From: Himantopus leucocephalus
Lineage: Eukaryota > Chordata > Aves > Charadriiformes > Recurvirostridae
Assembly (NCBI GenBank): GCA_003993805.1
Contig: RSEF01000002.1
Span: 71,613,555 to 71,677,554 of the forward strand
Direction of reading: 5' to 3'
DNA length: 64,000 nt
The translations under genes and the position numbers were made by a program. The notes under the pieces are model-generated. The model was not told where the DNA came from. It saw only the letters and a program-made list of their open reading frames with translations, and did no database searches. Shown here in pieces: positions 43,015-57,594 of this stretch. Each line of letters begins with the position of its first letter. Within the stretch, counting starts at the first letter, position 1.

Positions 43015-43115
43015 CTTCTCTTCTCCAGGCTGAACAACCCCAATGCTCTCAGCCTGTTTCCATAGGAGAGGTATCGGAGTACTGTTCCCTCTCTAGGTAT
43101 TCCCAAAGCACCCAT
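43015..43115 (-). mobile_element. CR1 LINE fragment cut by the gap, minus orientation
   Basis: The first bases after the gap (cttctcttctccaggctgaa, then cctgtttccataggagaggt) are the CR1 3'-region sequence in reverse orientation. They match the block near 41415-41465 of the neighbouring copy. The repeat's 3' end lies inside the gap. Its right boundary is set only approximately. Confidence 0.88.
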
Positions 43116-46100
43116 GTGCCTTCTGTCTGAGCAGCTTGCAGCACTCTTTTCACAATGGGGACAGACAGAACATCATTCTCCTTCCCTGTGTTAGGGCACG
43201 TTACTCAGCAGTATCCCTTGGCTGAAGACACCACCCTTGAAGCCAAACACTGATTTATGTAAGATTTGGCTAATAGTTTGAAGATGCATCTTCCTTGAAA
43301 AGTTCCTTAAAAAGAGCAAATTCTGTTCAAGAACTGAACGTGTTGCTGCTGCAGACAGAGCCAGAGCCTTCTTGTGGGAAAAGACAGCCACTCTTCCCAA
43401 AGGGAAGGCCGTTCTGGACAACACACTGGAGCAGAGACTTCACACCCACACTTGCCCCATACACACAGCTCAGCTGTGAGACTGGAAAAAGGCCTGAAGA
43501 AATACCCTGACAACCCATGAAGTAACGAGTCATATTTTCTACAGCACAGAGTGAACTACCGCCAACTTTTTCTGTTTGGTTGGTCATCTTAAGTGTTTGA
43601 TGATTAAGTCATTTTGAGTTGGGAAAGCAAAATGCACTTGCACATTTACTAATTACCCAGCTAATTTGTACCTTGTTCACAAACAAAAGCAGCTCTCTCC
43701 CACTCCAGGATTTTTTTTCGTGCATTTAGAGATGAATACACAAGAGATATAACCTGTTATTTCAGGACTACAAATCACAAACTCTATCATTTGGATGAAA
43801 GAAAGATCCCTCAGAACCCACCCCCAGCATTGGCAGAGACTTCAAGGCTGCACCAAGTCTCCCTGGTTTCTCCATTCAGAACCTGGTCCCTGAGGATTTG
43901 CCAATACAGGGCAACGCAACTAAACGCAGTGCTCCGTGTTCAGTAAGTGCTGATCAGGTAGTAGGAAGAACCCGTAAAACTGGCAGAAGACATAAGAGTT
44001 CTCTAAATGCCAATCATCCAGCCTGTATTACAATTTTTTCAGCTATGACCCCATGGCTACATCTGTAGTGTAGCCTGGAGTGTTGCTCAGCTGTTGGGTC
44101 TGTGCATGTACACTAGTCACAATAGGCTAAGATCCAGATGTATTCCAACCCTTCCCTACCCCCACACTTCATTTCTCAGGTAGAAAACTCTTGTGCACAG
44201 GTGGGAGAGAAACCATGCTTGTCCCAGTTGGAGGCCATGCATCAGAGGACAATCCTTTACAGCCTAGAAACAGATTTACAGAGACCAGAGTCTTGGCGTT
44301 CAGTAAGATTTATAGTCACCAAATGCTTCCTTTGGCCTGGGATTCCTAAAAAGCTGCACTAGTCCTTGAAAACATTGTGACCAGCAGTGTAGAAAGTGCT
44401 AAATAAGGAACACAGCGTGACTATAAAAGTAGAGAAGCTCCCAGGGCCAGGAGCAATGGGAGATATCACGTCTTACATGTGAAAGAAATAACAGCGCGAG
44501 TTCGGAAGAGAGCAGTGAAGAAACATGTGTGAGATCAGGGGAATTCCTTCTTGAACAAGAGGAGAGAAAAGCAGCCCAGAAGTGTGTGAATCCTGGAAGA
44601 AGCAAAGGGGGGGGGGGGNGCAGAATCTGGTTTCCCACTCTCCTCCATAACCCCGATAATCCCTAAAATAGTAGGGACACTAGAGCAACTAAGAAAAAAA
44701 AATTCTGCTCTTCAGCATAATCTGAAAAATTGTGCTGTACTCATTTTTTCTCTTTAACTTTGTTTTCAATTTTGTAATTAAGCACTTCCCTGCGTGCTCT
44801 GTTAGAATCACAGCGTTTTCATTTTAAGCATGAACAGTGTCAAGAGCGACTTGAGCAAGCAGCGCCTCTAAATAGCGGAGTGCCATAGAAAGACTCCTTG
44901 GGTGTTTAGAGGCACTAGGCCATACTCCCCATACTGTCACTGGTGGCGTCAAGTAGGTTTTCCTCTGCTGGGTGTTAGCCAACTCCCTTTTCTCCCCAGC
45001 CCTTGAGCAGGGATGAGACCGCTCCCAGCCTCCTATCATCACAGATACTTTGCCTGTCATCTAATTTTCAAGCAGCAAACAAAATCTAACTCTGCCCTCC
45101 TCTGGGTAAAGAATGGGGTGCAATGCACACATTAATTGCCTTGTTTAAAAAAAAATAAAAATCAGATCCCTTGCCACAAGAATGCTTCTTAATGACATTT
45201 ATGTGTCAGACACCACCACCACCACTCGCTTCCTCTGTATCCTGGAAGAGACCAGCTATTAGGGAAACATTTGCCCTCAGTTTCCAGACAAGCCGCCTGT
45301 CTCTGTGCTATCAGTCTGCTCCAAAGCTTCAAGATAGTGATGGGAAGGGGAAGAAAAAAAACCCAAACAAACCAAAAAACAAACCACAAACCTCCGAGAC
45401 TCTCCCACGCTAATTTTAATACGCAGTATGCTAGCTGGTAGGCGAGGCTTTTGTACAAGAAGAGATTAGCCAGGATCTGCAGTAGCACAGACAAGGACGT
45501 GCATGTGTTCTGCCACCTATAAATAGGCTCTCCACTTAACAAAAACACAACCCAAACAGCCAGCTGTTGACAACTAGACCACAGAGCCTAGGCAGCAATT
45601 GTTGCTTGCTGAGTAAGTCTGCGCAACCTACTCATGCTTCAACTGGCAAACGATGTACAGATTAATGTTTGATGAGAGGTGATAATATTAACATGATCTC
45701 TGAAGAGGCAGGAGTGAAACATGCTAAGCATGAAAGACACACTTTGAACTCGTGTTCAGAGGGGCTGTAAGCAGGGCTTTTCAAAAGTGAGCATTTTTCC
45801 CCTCACAGCTGCCACTGGCAGTTTTGGCAAGAGCAGGAAGGCCTGGCAAAGAGAGGAAGGCTGCCTCCATGCCTAGGGGCTTGTCTTTGGCCTTGAGAAA
45901 AGTGGGTTTGAGTCCTACCTCCGTCACAGGCTTCCTACATGATTAGTTGCCCAACCCTGTGCTAGAGATTCAGCAGTTCCCTAGCTACAGAGGTACTCCA
46001 AGGATGAATGTCCTGAAGACAGGACAAGCCAAACTCTTCTCCTAGCCCTAGATATGGTCATTGCAGAGCAGACGTGGATCAGGGAACAAGAATGAAGTCA

Positions 46101-46840
46101 AAAGTTTGTGTTATGCTCAGCTGAGTCTGCCAGTTTTAAAGGACCAGCCCCGGGAAAGACATACTGCAGGTACTCTGCAACAAAGAAAGTTCGATTGGGT
46201 CATGGAAGAGCCCATGCTTCTGGAAAACACCATTTCTGCTTGGTGCAGACCACTGCCAGGTCCCTGCCAGCAGTCCAGTACCTTTGTGACTTTTTAAGTC
46301 TCATGTGTTGACCTGATTGTTTCCAAGGCAGGACAGAGATTCACAAGGGTAATCTAGTTTGATTTCCCAATCCAAAAAAAAAACCCTCAAAAAACTTGCC
46401 TTCAGTGAAACATCTGAGCCCTGTCTTAGGGCTGATTTAATTGAACATTACATCCAAAAGGCTAAGCCAAAGCAAGGTTACCCCCACACCACTGGGCTGC
46501 CAAGCGCCTTACACGATGGGGCCCCTACTGACACAAAACGCAGCCAGTCTGGCAAGACCATGCCACGTCTTGTGCCCTGTGACAAACCGGTGGTTGACCC
46601 CTGCTGACTTGATTTCAGTTCTGTGGTTAAGCCGGAGTTGAAGCTGCTGTTTTATCTAGTTTGTATCGCCTGTGCCAGAATGCTTGCACCTTGGCAGGTG
46701 AGTCTAGTTTTAAGTGTTTGAACCAGCTATACAACAAAGGGTCCTTCATTGCATGAAACAACAGCTTTGACATCAGAATAAAATACAGCATAGCCTTCCC
46801 AACTGCTTGCTTTTTTTTGTTTGTTTGTTTTTTAAATTAG
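43116..46840. other. Gene-free stretch, ~3.7 kb
   Basis: No gene supported. A G12 run with an N at 44619 is the only notable sequence object. Confidence 0.55.
44607..44620. repeat. Poly(G) run with an N
   Basis: Twelve G, an N at 44619, then one more G. Length is unreliable. Confidence 0.8.
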
Positions 46841-46981
46841 GGTGGGTAACAAGAAGGGAAGATGATCTTTACAGCTCAATAATTAAAGCTCTGGGATGTT
46901 TTCCGTTACATATGGATTCCAGTCTCGGACCAGTCAGACTGAAACAACTTCCCATGCTTCAGAAGCGAGACCCTGCTTTAG
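46841..46981 (+). other. Orphan exon-like segment
   Basis: A long polypyrimidine tract (46811-46833) leads to an AG at 46839-46840. Then come 141 bp open in one frame, followed by a good donor, G|GTAAGC, at 46982. The segment is symmetric, phase 1 at both ends, so it could be included or skipped without shifting a frame. The encoded peptide (for example REDDLYSSIIKALGCF and PVRLKQLPMLQKRDP) matches no family I recognise. No partner exon was found, and it does not fit the STMND1 chain, whose start codon lies about 11 kb to the right. It may be a lncRNA exon, an exon of an unknown transcript, or chance. Confidence 0.25.
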
Positions 46982-49900
46982 GTAAGCAAAAGCAGAATTT
47001 TGCTGAGAATTTGTAAACAGCAACTATTATAGAAACAAAATGAAGAATTCATTTGTATCTGGAATGACCCAAGAAGAGGCTCAAAATGCACTGCTGAATT
47101 TAGCCATGGTAAATCCAAATTGTCACCCTTCCTTCTCCACCTTCCTTTCAGCCAGAGGTTACTGCTCCTATAACAGGACGAGCAAAATACTGTTCTTGTG
47201 TGTAGTCTTCACAGGCAGCTTATGGCAAGATGTTGGCTGTATGCAAGAACAGACTGCTGTAAAAGATCACAGCAAAACCTGCCAGATCTTACCTGTCAGA
47301 TCTCTTAGAGAAGACTACTAGGGCCACACTTTGAAATTTATTCTAGCACTATTATTTTAAAGGCTGTCATAAATTTTATGAAGGACAGAGAGCATTCACT
47401 CTTTCACCACCCAGCATAGACACCCTCTAACTAATGACAAATTGTGTTGTAAAGGTTTGCATAAAACGACAAACCACATTAAAAGCTTGAAATTGCTTTT
47501 AGAGGAAGCTAAATATAAGTCAATATATCTTTGAAGAAGAGCACGGGGGCAGGGGAGGTAATTGATGGTGGAAGGCTAGAGGGCACTTTATACTGCTTCT
47601 GGCTGCGAGGTTCTCACCTGGGAACTGTTTTTGACATCTAAAGATATTTTTCTTTCTCGGGGCTCCAGAGTGCATGTCAGATACCCATCAGCTCTGGAAT
47701 AGGCACAGCGTGAAATACTTTGAGAAGCTGACATTACATCAATAAGCCATATGTTCTTCTTTAATGGCCACAATGGGAGTCTCTTGTAAACAACAGGAGA
47801 AATTATCATGGATATTTAAAGGCTGAACATTTGCTTAATTTACTCTAAAGAGAAACATTACTAGTACCATTATGTTGGTCATATGTTAAACTACATACAG
47901 CATTAAAGATCTATGGTGACAGGTATACAAACCAAATCACAGTCCCAAACAGACTGAAATCCATTTGCAGTCTTCCTTTACAGCAATGCAAGTTCCAGAG
48001 CTCATAACATGACTGCATGATTTTATCAATGTATTTTTCATATTTATATTGTGATGACAACTAGAGGTCCCCTGCTCACAAATGCACAGTGAGACATCGT
48101 TTCCCCTCCCAGTATCATCACTATGCATCGCTATCAAACTACTCAAACATTCCTGCAAGGCTTTATAAGAGTCATAAAGGCTGGATTTTCCCAAGTCTTC
48201 AATTTGCATTGAAGTCTTTCATTTTTAAACATGTTTTTGTGTGTATATTTCAGTTTTCTTGAAGAAAAACATCTAAACCAAGTAACCTGCAATTATGCTT
48301 TGCTTTTACAGTAACTCTAGCACTTCTGCTAATCAGGAAAATGTAGATTCTGGATGCATTTGCCAAATTTAGACAGTTCTACATTTTACATACCTATTCT
48401 CTGATAACTGCTGAAATAATGTTCTTTAGTAACTAACTCACCGAATTCCACGTTATCACCCTCAACAACAGCAGGCTCTCAGGCACATAACTTTTTAGGT
48501 AATAATAAAGCTAGCCTGGAGTGGGAAAAATACACAAATGAATATGAGGAAAAAAAGCATAAAATAATTCCACCAAACATCAGCCACACCAGTTTTAAAA
48601 GCGAGCAATCAGAATACAAGAGTCGAGATTTCAACTGTGTGTTTGCATTTTGCTTTTTCCATTTACTGCAGTAACAGACTGTTCTGTCGCACTCACATGG
48701 CTCTTCACCAGAGCATTTGCAGAGGGAAATCAGCAGAGCAGCTGTCAACAGAAGAGTAAACGTGATGGTCCCATTATCATTGCCCAAGCAAAATGTTGAC
48801 TTAGAAACTCCAGCAACCTGGCAAGGCTCACCAAAGGCTCCACAAGCCCACTGCAAACTTTTATTTTAAGGTTTCATGTTAGGATTTCATCTCTGATTGA
48901 ACAAGCATGTCAGAAAAGTATGGGATTGTTGTTACCTCTTAGGAACGCAGAATACATCTCATGCATGCATAGAGGGCAGTATGTAGTCTAAGAACTGGTT
49001 AAATCTTCAGGAATGGGGTCTGAACAGGAGTTAAAGACACAAGTCTCCTGCTGTCCCTTTACACAGAAGACATTTTCCAAACTGACACAAGACCAACCAG
49101 CTTCTTATCTCTCAGTGCCCACTGTTCTGGGCACCCAAAAGAAATAGCCCTGGCTCTGCACTGTAATGCTTATTTCTAAAGCCAGTATTTCAAGCGCTTA
49201 CAGTTTCAGGGCATAGCTTGAAGACCTCTTCTCCATTGTAATAATTTTTTGTTGTTGGGTTTTAGACTACTGCCCAGCACAGCACTACTGACTGCTTTCA
49301 AAAATGGGTGAAGTTGTGTCCATGCTTATCTGGTTGTACTGGTTTGTCATCAATCCTTCCTTAGTAAATTAGAAGAGTCATCCATGAAGTGAGCTGGGGA
49401 AACAGCATCATCCTGTGCTCTCCTGTGTAATGTTGCAGCACACTACTAAAAATAGCTGCTGCCTTGCACTCCAGAGATGGAGGCTTCCTGAGAACAAGGC
49501 ATTTCTATACTTGGGGAATACACACAATACACAGCACTCCGATATACCACCACTTGCCCGTATGTAAAGTGAATAGATTTGTAATATTTTTCCCAACCTA
49601 AAAGCTACCCCGGCCACACAGCTAGTATGCTTCTAGTAAACACTCTTCAGCATCCCCCACCTCCAGCTTGAGCAGTTGTATTTTAACTCATGTTTTTTAA
49701 ATTCTGTCTCCACAACTGCTGAAGCAGCTCTATGTTTCTGCTCATCTTTTTTGATATATAAGAAAGTGAAAAATGTTTCAGGAGAACTTTTGGAACCTCT
49801 TCAGATTTAAAAAAAAACCAAACAAACATATTTTGTTTAAATAGAAGCAAACAACAAGTTTTTGATCTCAGCTGTCATATGCAAATCTGGACCATTCCCC

Positions 49901-52900
49901 ATTTAGACAGAAAAATGGAATCAGAGTCTAAAACTCTTAGCAGGATAACCTCAATTCTATGCAGGCTTACGCCTCACTCAGAAGGGGGCAGAAACTGGAG
50001 GGATGCTCCCGGACAAAGAGAAGGGACCCACTGAATCAAGGGATGGAAGAAGTGATCACAACAGGTTAAAATACAAATGTATGACTGTGAACCAGTTACA
50101 GACAGAAGAGGCTGGGAAGTCTGAAGGAGGTTGCCATTGAGCAGAGGAGCAAAGCAGTGGCACAGCTTCCTTAGAAGCTCTGGCAATTTTGCATTAAACA
50201 TCTGCTAAAATGGTATTTGGTCACTGTGCAAAATGTATGTTTATAGTGTGTTGCTCACAGTAATGATGAGCTGCGTCTGGCAATACAGTAAGCCTCTCCC
50301 TGCCCCATGTTTCTATTGAGACCCAGGAGATGAGCAGTGCTGGCTCCGTCTCATGGCACAGCCAGTCTCTCGGTGGCACAGAAATGCCACCAGGAGCAAG
50401 TAGCTCCTCGCCTTACCTCTACTGCCTGCTCAGGGAGCGCAAGAGGGCAGCGCTTTGCCTGTTCAAATTCAGGAAAACTGTGTGCGAAGAGCTTTGCTCA
50501 GCACAGCCAGCATTCTGTGAACAGCAGCAGAGCTCTAATTAACAGCACAGACTTCATCTCAGCAAACTGTTTTAAAGAAGTTTAAAAGTACATGAATACT
50601 CCAAGTTTAATCCATAAGGCAAAGAGCTGAATCACAGATTCTGACAAGGCAGTCCCTGGAAAGCAGCTATATTATATGCTCCGTTTCTCATTCCAGGAGC
50701 ATCCTAAATCCAATGTGTAGCAGCTCTATATACAGATAAACTGAAAGGAGAATGCCAGTTTCACCCATGAGGAAAGTTCAAATCAGGAGTCTAATTAACT
50801 TCACAAGTCTCCCTTACTCTAGCATGGGAAAATGGCAGTCTCTTTCTGTATTTCTGCCAGACATTTAGGTTTCAGATAACGGCATTTCTCCTGAACCTTT
50901 CCACAAAGCCCAAACTGCAGTCAGGAACAAGCGAGGATGCCAGCTGACCTAGACTGGAGGGCTGCCCACCCTCCCAGGTCACTTCAGGGCCACGTGGTGC
51001 TCCCTTGGGACAGCAGTCTTCCAGGAGCAGAGCTGTCCTGTCCCGCAAACAGAGCTCTAGCACCACTTCACAAACAGAGTGAGGCTGATGCCTGGAATAT
51101 TCCCAGCCTGCTCCAGCAACTAGAATTGCATGGGATCACAGGCCTATTTCATCCCCTGTAGAATAACTTCCCCCTAACTGCAGTCTTATCCCAGTGGTAA
51201 GCAGAAGGTCAAGGTGAGGCTGTCTGTACATCCATACCTCCTTCTCCACTAGCACAGCATGTCACATAGCTTTTTCCCCAGGGCTGGAGAAATCTTGCCA
51301 AGAGATCCTCATTTACACATACCTTTCAAACCACACGTATGACTTCCCTTTTTTTGATAGGGCTTTGATTTGCCCCTCTATAAGGGTTTGCACTTCCAGG
51401 TTCCTGTATTCTCTTAGGACGGTTTATTTTTGGCTTAGCCCAAACTCTTAGAAGACGACCCCTGGCAGTTTCCACTATATCTTTGAGAACATAGTCATTA
51501 ATGTCATTAGCTTAAATTTGATGCCAAGCCCATAAAATATTCCAAGTAAAATGGTATGGGTCTGAAAAGGCCTGGGAAAAAGGCAAGCTCAGCCGAACAA
51601 ACTGATGCGAGACTTCTGAACTATTCCCAGCCCACCCGACACAGAAGCTGCCTTCGTCTGCACTGAATATTTTTGGAGAACAAATACCACTGTGAGTTAC
51701 TATGCAGAGCACAGGGCTCTCATACCATGCAGTCTGCAAGGACTCTTCAGTGGCAGAAACACAAGCTTTCTCAGAAGACCAAAACATCCACCAGTTCAAG
51801 TAGGGGTCCCACTGAGACCAAGATACACTTACAACATTCATAGGCAGTTTCAGCAAAGACAGAAAAGGCTGGTATATTTGGGCAGAGTGCAAAAGCATCT
51901 GAGATGGAGACGTGAGTATTTTTCATAGAGATCATTTTAACAGACGAAGAGGAAGTTCTTGCAGTTCCTTGGGAAGGGAAAAAGAGCAAAGAGGGGTGCA
52001 GGCAAAAGACATACTTCAGATAAGCACCATCCTTCAGCTTTAGGAAGTTTTTCCAGTTGGATAGCGAAAAAAAGCTCTCGTGTCTCTCAGACAAGCTGTG
52101 TTCTGCACAGAATTGGCTGCAGAGGTGGGACACAACACAGAGGTTCTGAACACCACAAAGATCTGTCCTTCAAAACCATCAGGGCAGTCTTACAGTCAGA
52201 TACCAGTGCCTCCCACCTACACACACTCTTAGTATTTCACCATATGGCAACTAAAACCACAAAAGGCCAGCCTGAATCCTTGTTCAAGGGACTATTGGGC
52301 AAAAGCTGCTTTGAACACCGCAGTAAGAGAAAAACAAACGAGCATACCCCGCTCTCAACTAAGTAGCGCAGTATCTGACTCTTCTAGTAACAGTAGCTAG
52401 TAGAGTTAACTTGCTCTTGCTGGAGAGGAAGACACTGAGTTTTGTCAAAAATTCTCGTTTCCTCCTTGTCAGGCTTTCCTTAAAATACCCCATGTTCATG
52501 GCAAACTTGCAACCTTTGAGAGACTTTAAGCACCCCTACTCCTAATGCCGATTCAAGCAGGGATTCAGTGCTATTCATTTGAACAGGATTCAGTTAGGGA
52601 GACTGAAACAATAACATATGTGTAACAGCTTGAGTCTTGAGGATGTGAACTATAGAGAATTAGCTAACAATTTTTCTTTAAACCCACACACTCACCATAA
52701 CATTCATTTAGTAAATCTGAATAAGAACTGTATTCAACAGCAACACAATCTGCATGTGAACATTCTGTGAAAAGAAAGACCAAATTCCATGAATCAATAA
52801 TTTGTTTCAATTGTGTTGGTTCTGTTTACTATCTACACTGTTTGATGAGTCTTAACTTATTAATGTTGGACATCCTCTGTTTTAAATCTCTGTATAAGGC

Positions 52901-55900
52901 TCTGAGTGAACAAGGCCTGTGTTTACTTTGACTTCAAAGTGAATTAAGCATCTGCAGAAGTGTTTTCCAGAGTGAGCTGCACTTTATTAGCTCTGCTGTC
53001 ATAAGTTCAGGGAAACAAAAAAAAAAAATCACCATATCATCTAAATTTGAGGCAAGAGACCCTTCATTTAATATATATCATATTTTGCAAAACAATACTC
53101 TTTATATAATGTTGGTATCCTACGTAATATTGTAGTTAACTTAGCCTAGTAACTATTCAATATTTGTTATTACCATTACAATGTTGGCCTGTTGATATTT
53201 AGTACTGACAGAGCTGCCTGTAACATCTACTGTTTACAACATTTGTTCTAGCTAAAGAGATTTGATAGAATTTGCTAATCAACTGCAACCACTTCCCACC
53301 CATAAAACTGATGCAAAGAAGGGAAAAAAACAGCTAGTGGGATCCAGAGACATAAACACTTTTACTTATAACTCTGTAAAGAGAAATCCCTCTCTCTCCA
53401 TATGGTTTTCTCTTGGCTCTTAATCATCTTTTCATTGGCTTCCAGCTGGCTGTCTCACTATCATCTAGCAGTATCACTAGCAAGACCAACTTGTTATGCC
53501 AAAGCCAGGCACAGAGAGATGAGAACTGCAGAGCAGCACGATTGGATGCAGAACTCTACTAGGGGCAAATCTAGCATAAATGATGCATGGCAGGGTCACT
53601 TCACTTGCCTCAGCAGAGCAACCACTGCTGCGTTCCCAAAACACAGCAGCAGGTCTGCGTTTGCACTTTTCAGGAGTGGGAGTGAAGAATGACTACTACA
53701 ATTGAAGCTACAGGGAAATTCTGCAGGCAGAAGTGTAATTACCTGAGTGGGAATTCTGGCAGAAAACCCAAACCTCTTTCACTCCTTAAATAGGAACAAA
53801 TGCTGTGCAGTCACCATGGAGAGATTACGTACAGCTTTTGGATCACATGCAGCACTGAAATACAACACACACAAAAGAGCCAGCCCCGGAGCTGGTTTAG
53901 CGCTGCACAACTACCAGTCGGCTCTCCATTGACTACAGTCACCCAGTCAGTGGCTCCCCTCCTAGCCATCACCCCCTTCCCAGTCTTACAGATATTAAGT
54001 TATATGTCAAAACTCAGGCTCCACGTTAAAGGCCAGCTCTGCAAGCTGCTTAGCCCATCTGTGAGGTACCTATAGCCTGACATGGAAGAACCCGAGATGG
54101 AAGCCCCAAGAAATTTATCCGCTACCACCCAGGTAAGATTCCAAGTTGGGAATAGAAGAAAAGCCCAGGGAAAGAAGCATCTTATAGTGCCTGTCTGTGA
54201 AAGTCTGCTTTGATTTAGCTAAGCAACCAGCCTTTGAAGTATAGCAATTCCTATGTGGTCTGTAGAAGCTTTGACTTCAGTTGCAAAATTTCTCAGTTTC
54301 AGTCTGTGTCTAGTGTCTCTGGTCTCCAGCCACCTTATGCAGCCAGGCCCACCTCCTCATGTCCTTCCCTATCCCTTCCCTCTGCCCACTCCATAACAGC
54401 TCACTTCTTGTCTTCCATGCCCACCAGTCTCTAGACTCAGCCCCAGCTGTCACCTCCATCTCCTGGGGTAGATCTTTCCCCTCCACTCCATCACCCATGA
54501 CAGCCTCCCCCTTGGGACGGCAGCAGCATCCCAGGGGAGAATCACCAGAGCACAAGGGAAAACAGGCACCCTTTTCCCTCTTCAGGCATGGTATGGGGAT
54601 GCAGTCTTTCAGAGTCCTTTCGGCCTCAAACTCTCTCCCAAACAGCTACTTGCGCTCACTAACAGTCAGGGCACTTTCTTTGTAGCTGCCCAACTATTCA
54701 GTCCTATTTTCAAAGAGAAATGTGGCTGCTCAGAGTCCCTGAAAAATCCACCCTGTCGCTTGCTATTGTTTGAAGTCAGTAGAAATGTTGTCATACCAAG
54801 AATGTCAGAAATTTGCCCCTCTCCTTCAAATCAGCCAAGCTTTGTTTAGTTAATAACTTCAGCCAGCCTCCAAGCCTTAGGAGAGTGCTTTATATCTGCG
54901 TACGTGTCAGGCTGATGATACTACACGGGAATCTTTCACTTACTGAGACCAGCAAAGTGTTGCTGTGTATCAGGAGTGCCATTCCACGGATAGTCCTTTT
55001 CTCACCTCTCTGCAGTAGCTCACTAATTTAGGAGCATATATCAGAGACAGCTGATAAGGTTGTAGGCACCGAGATGTCCTGCCTCCCATTCAGTTTTCCT
55101 AATCATCCTGCAAGCCATCAAACAGCTTCAGATCTTAGAGGTTTGAAGATAACTCTGCTCATTTGAAGATCTACATACATTTCAATTTCCTCCACAGAAC
55201 ACCAGCAGTTATAGAAACACCTGTTTCTGATTTTGTAGTGATTTTTCCCCAGAGTGTACGTTGCTGAGACTGGCTTTTGTTTTCTTTCTCCCAAGACAAG
55301 GCATGAAGAGACCTGCACTTTTTCCCCCCTTTCCCACCATTACTAGCCTTGTCACAGCTCCTCTTTCTTTCCAGTTTCAATGTTGTTCTTCACATAGGCT
55401 CTGTTCCATGGGTTTCCTTAAAAGGAAATATCCTATATTTGTATTTAAGAAGAATTATCCTCTATTTTTCAGCCAACACCACGCATCCTGGTGCCTTGAC
55501 TGTACTGAAACTTGCTCATTCTTAATTTTACAGATTGATGAAAAGCTGCTAAAATGAGAGGAAGATTTTCTATCACCAGTCAGCATCAGCATGAGAGCAT
55601 TCTGCTCTTGAAAGCCTGTAGCTCCGATTGTTCAAAAACATACTGCTCACCATGTCAATTTAATCACGTGCATAAGATATTAAGAGATCAGGCTCTAAGT
55701 GTACAAATTCTGCTGAGATCTGAGAAGGTTCTTTTCATAAATATGAATGAGGGCCAATTTCACGCCACTTGTTACATCCCATGTACTCTTATTTCTTCAA
55801 ACTATCACTTGTCTTTCTTCTATGTGCCAACAATCAATTTATAAAGCATAAATGATAAAGCTTACCTGGTTTTTGATTACGCTACAGCCTATGATTTTAC

Positions 55901-57594
55901 ATTTAACCATTTTTCTTACTTTGATAACTGACATTAAATTTCCACTTTATCACCTTATTTGTGTGTGAAGGAACAAATAAAAGTCACCTTTTTGCAAGGA
56001 TTAAAACTTCCCCTATTATTTACTTATAAACAAGTTTTAGAACTGCACCATCACAGCAAGCATTTAATCAGAAATGCAAACAAGAAGCTCAGCCTGTACA
56101 TCATGTTCTGCCATACATCAAGCAGCAATCATATTTTAGCATTATCACATACAACCTGCAAACATGTGCTAAAGAGAGAAAAAAAACAGAACAGCAACAA
56201 GAACAAAAAACCCACACACCAAAACGTTATTCAACTTGCATTCTGCGTGAATTCAAACTGGACACAAGAATCGGGTCCCTGTTGAGTAGGGACGAAAAAG
56301 AGACACCAAGATTTCTTGGAAGACACTTGTTTCGCAAGAGACAGTAGATGCACATTTGAGACTTCCTTGCAGCTCTAGGATGCCAGCGCAGGTAGGGACA
56401 GAGAGCCACGCGCACGTGCTCTGAGGTGGGTAGAGATGCTAGCTGCACGCTGGAAGCCACACAGTAACCGTACTGCCGTGCTTTGCGCAGTCAAGTATGG
56501 CATACTGAGGCGGGGAAGATCACTTTAGGCTCACTGCCATGCAAATGAGTTTATTCAGCTTTCCAAGCAGACCAGCTGAGGGTTTGGACTGGAGACAAGA
56601 GGAACACATAGGGCTGCCTGCAGCCATCCATACAGAGCGATCTCTTAGGCTGGAGTCACTCTGTCTCAGTGTTGGGGTTCATTTGATTCTGGAAATTCAC
56701 CAGCCTTACTACTTGAGAGACATTAGTCATGTAAACATCTCCGTTTCTCATATATGGAAAAGAAATTTGGCAAGTTTTACAGAAATTTTTCCACTATGAA
56801 TCAGAGCAAGGTCACAAGCTGACATTCATTTGTTACCAGGGTCTCAGGAAGTTAAAAAAATACTAATTCCTCATAGGTATTAATAATTACTTGGGTTTGG
56901 GTTTTTTTTTTGATCTTTCAGTTTCACACAAAGAATCTGTTTCATATGAATATTTGTGGAAAAAAATTAAAAATATTTATTCTAACTATAACAGCTGATG
57001 ATCTCAGCACAAGTGACCCAAGACATGATCTTCAACTGACAACACTGCCTTAACATTTCTCTGCTATCTTTTATAACAACCTCTTGGAAGTATAAACCAT
57101 AGCAGCTTTTTTCTTATTTTAAATCTCCTACAGACATCTACTTCTAAGGATGTGAACAGACCCAAAACAGCAATCAAGAAATTGTATGATGATCTCAAAG
57201 GATGCTTAAAACGTTTTCCCTAGTCATAGCCTGTCCCTGTCACCTGACAACATTTCTTCCCATTTAAAAGCTTGCCTTGCTGCTTGGAATTCCAGATTCA
57301 GCACTGATCTTTCCTAATTGCTAATGCTGCTGAAGAATACTTAAGAAATCCAACCAGAGACTAAGATGTGTGTGTATTTCACATGACAGTGTGTTGTTCA
57401 TGTAAAAAAAAAAAGGAAAAAAGGCTGGAAATACTCGAAGTGTCTTTGCTTGCGTTCCCACGGGAGGTTCACTAACCCCCTGAATGACCTGTAGAGATTG
57501 GTTGTGCTCAGACCAACATCCCAAGCTGCAGAGAAGAAACAAATTCCCTCTCAACTTCAGATGAGGGTTCCTGGACAAAGATGATGACGTCTGT
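46982..57594. other. Gene-free stretch, ~10.6 kb, upstream of STMND1
   Basis: No further exon, repeat family or RNA gene was recognised. The longest open frames (120-135 codons near 51.5-52.4 kb and 125 codons at 48479-48856 minus) have random-looking composition and no matching splice signals. The 5' untranslated exon(s) and promoter of STMND1 may lie in the right part, but I cannot place them. Confidence 0.5.

Noticed and set aside
48479..48856. 125-codon minus-strand frame with a Cys-rich segment and hydrophobic stretches
   Set aside because: Hydrophobic runs come from T-rich DNA. No signal peptide plus domain order, splice sites or homology could be recognised.
54060..54138. ACCCAG|GTAAGA donor-like sequence
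   Set aside because: No paired acceptor and no consistent frame.
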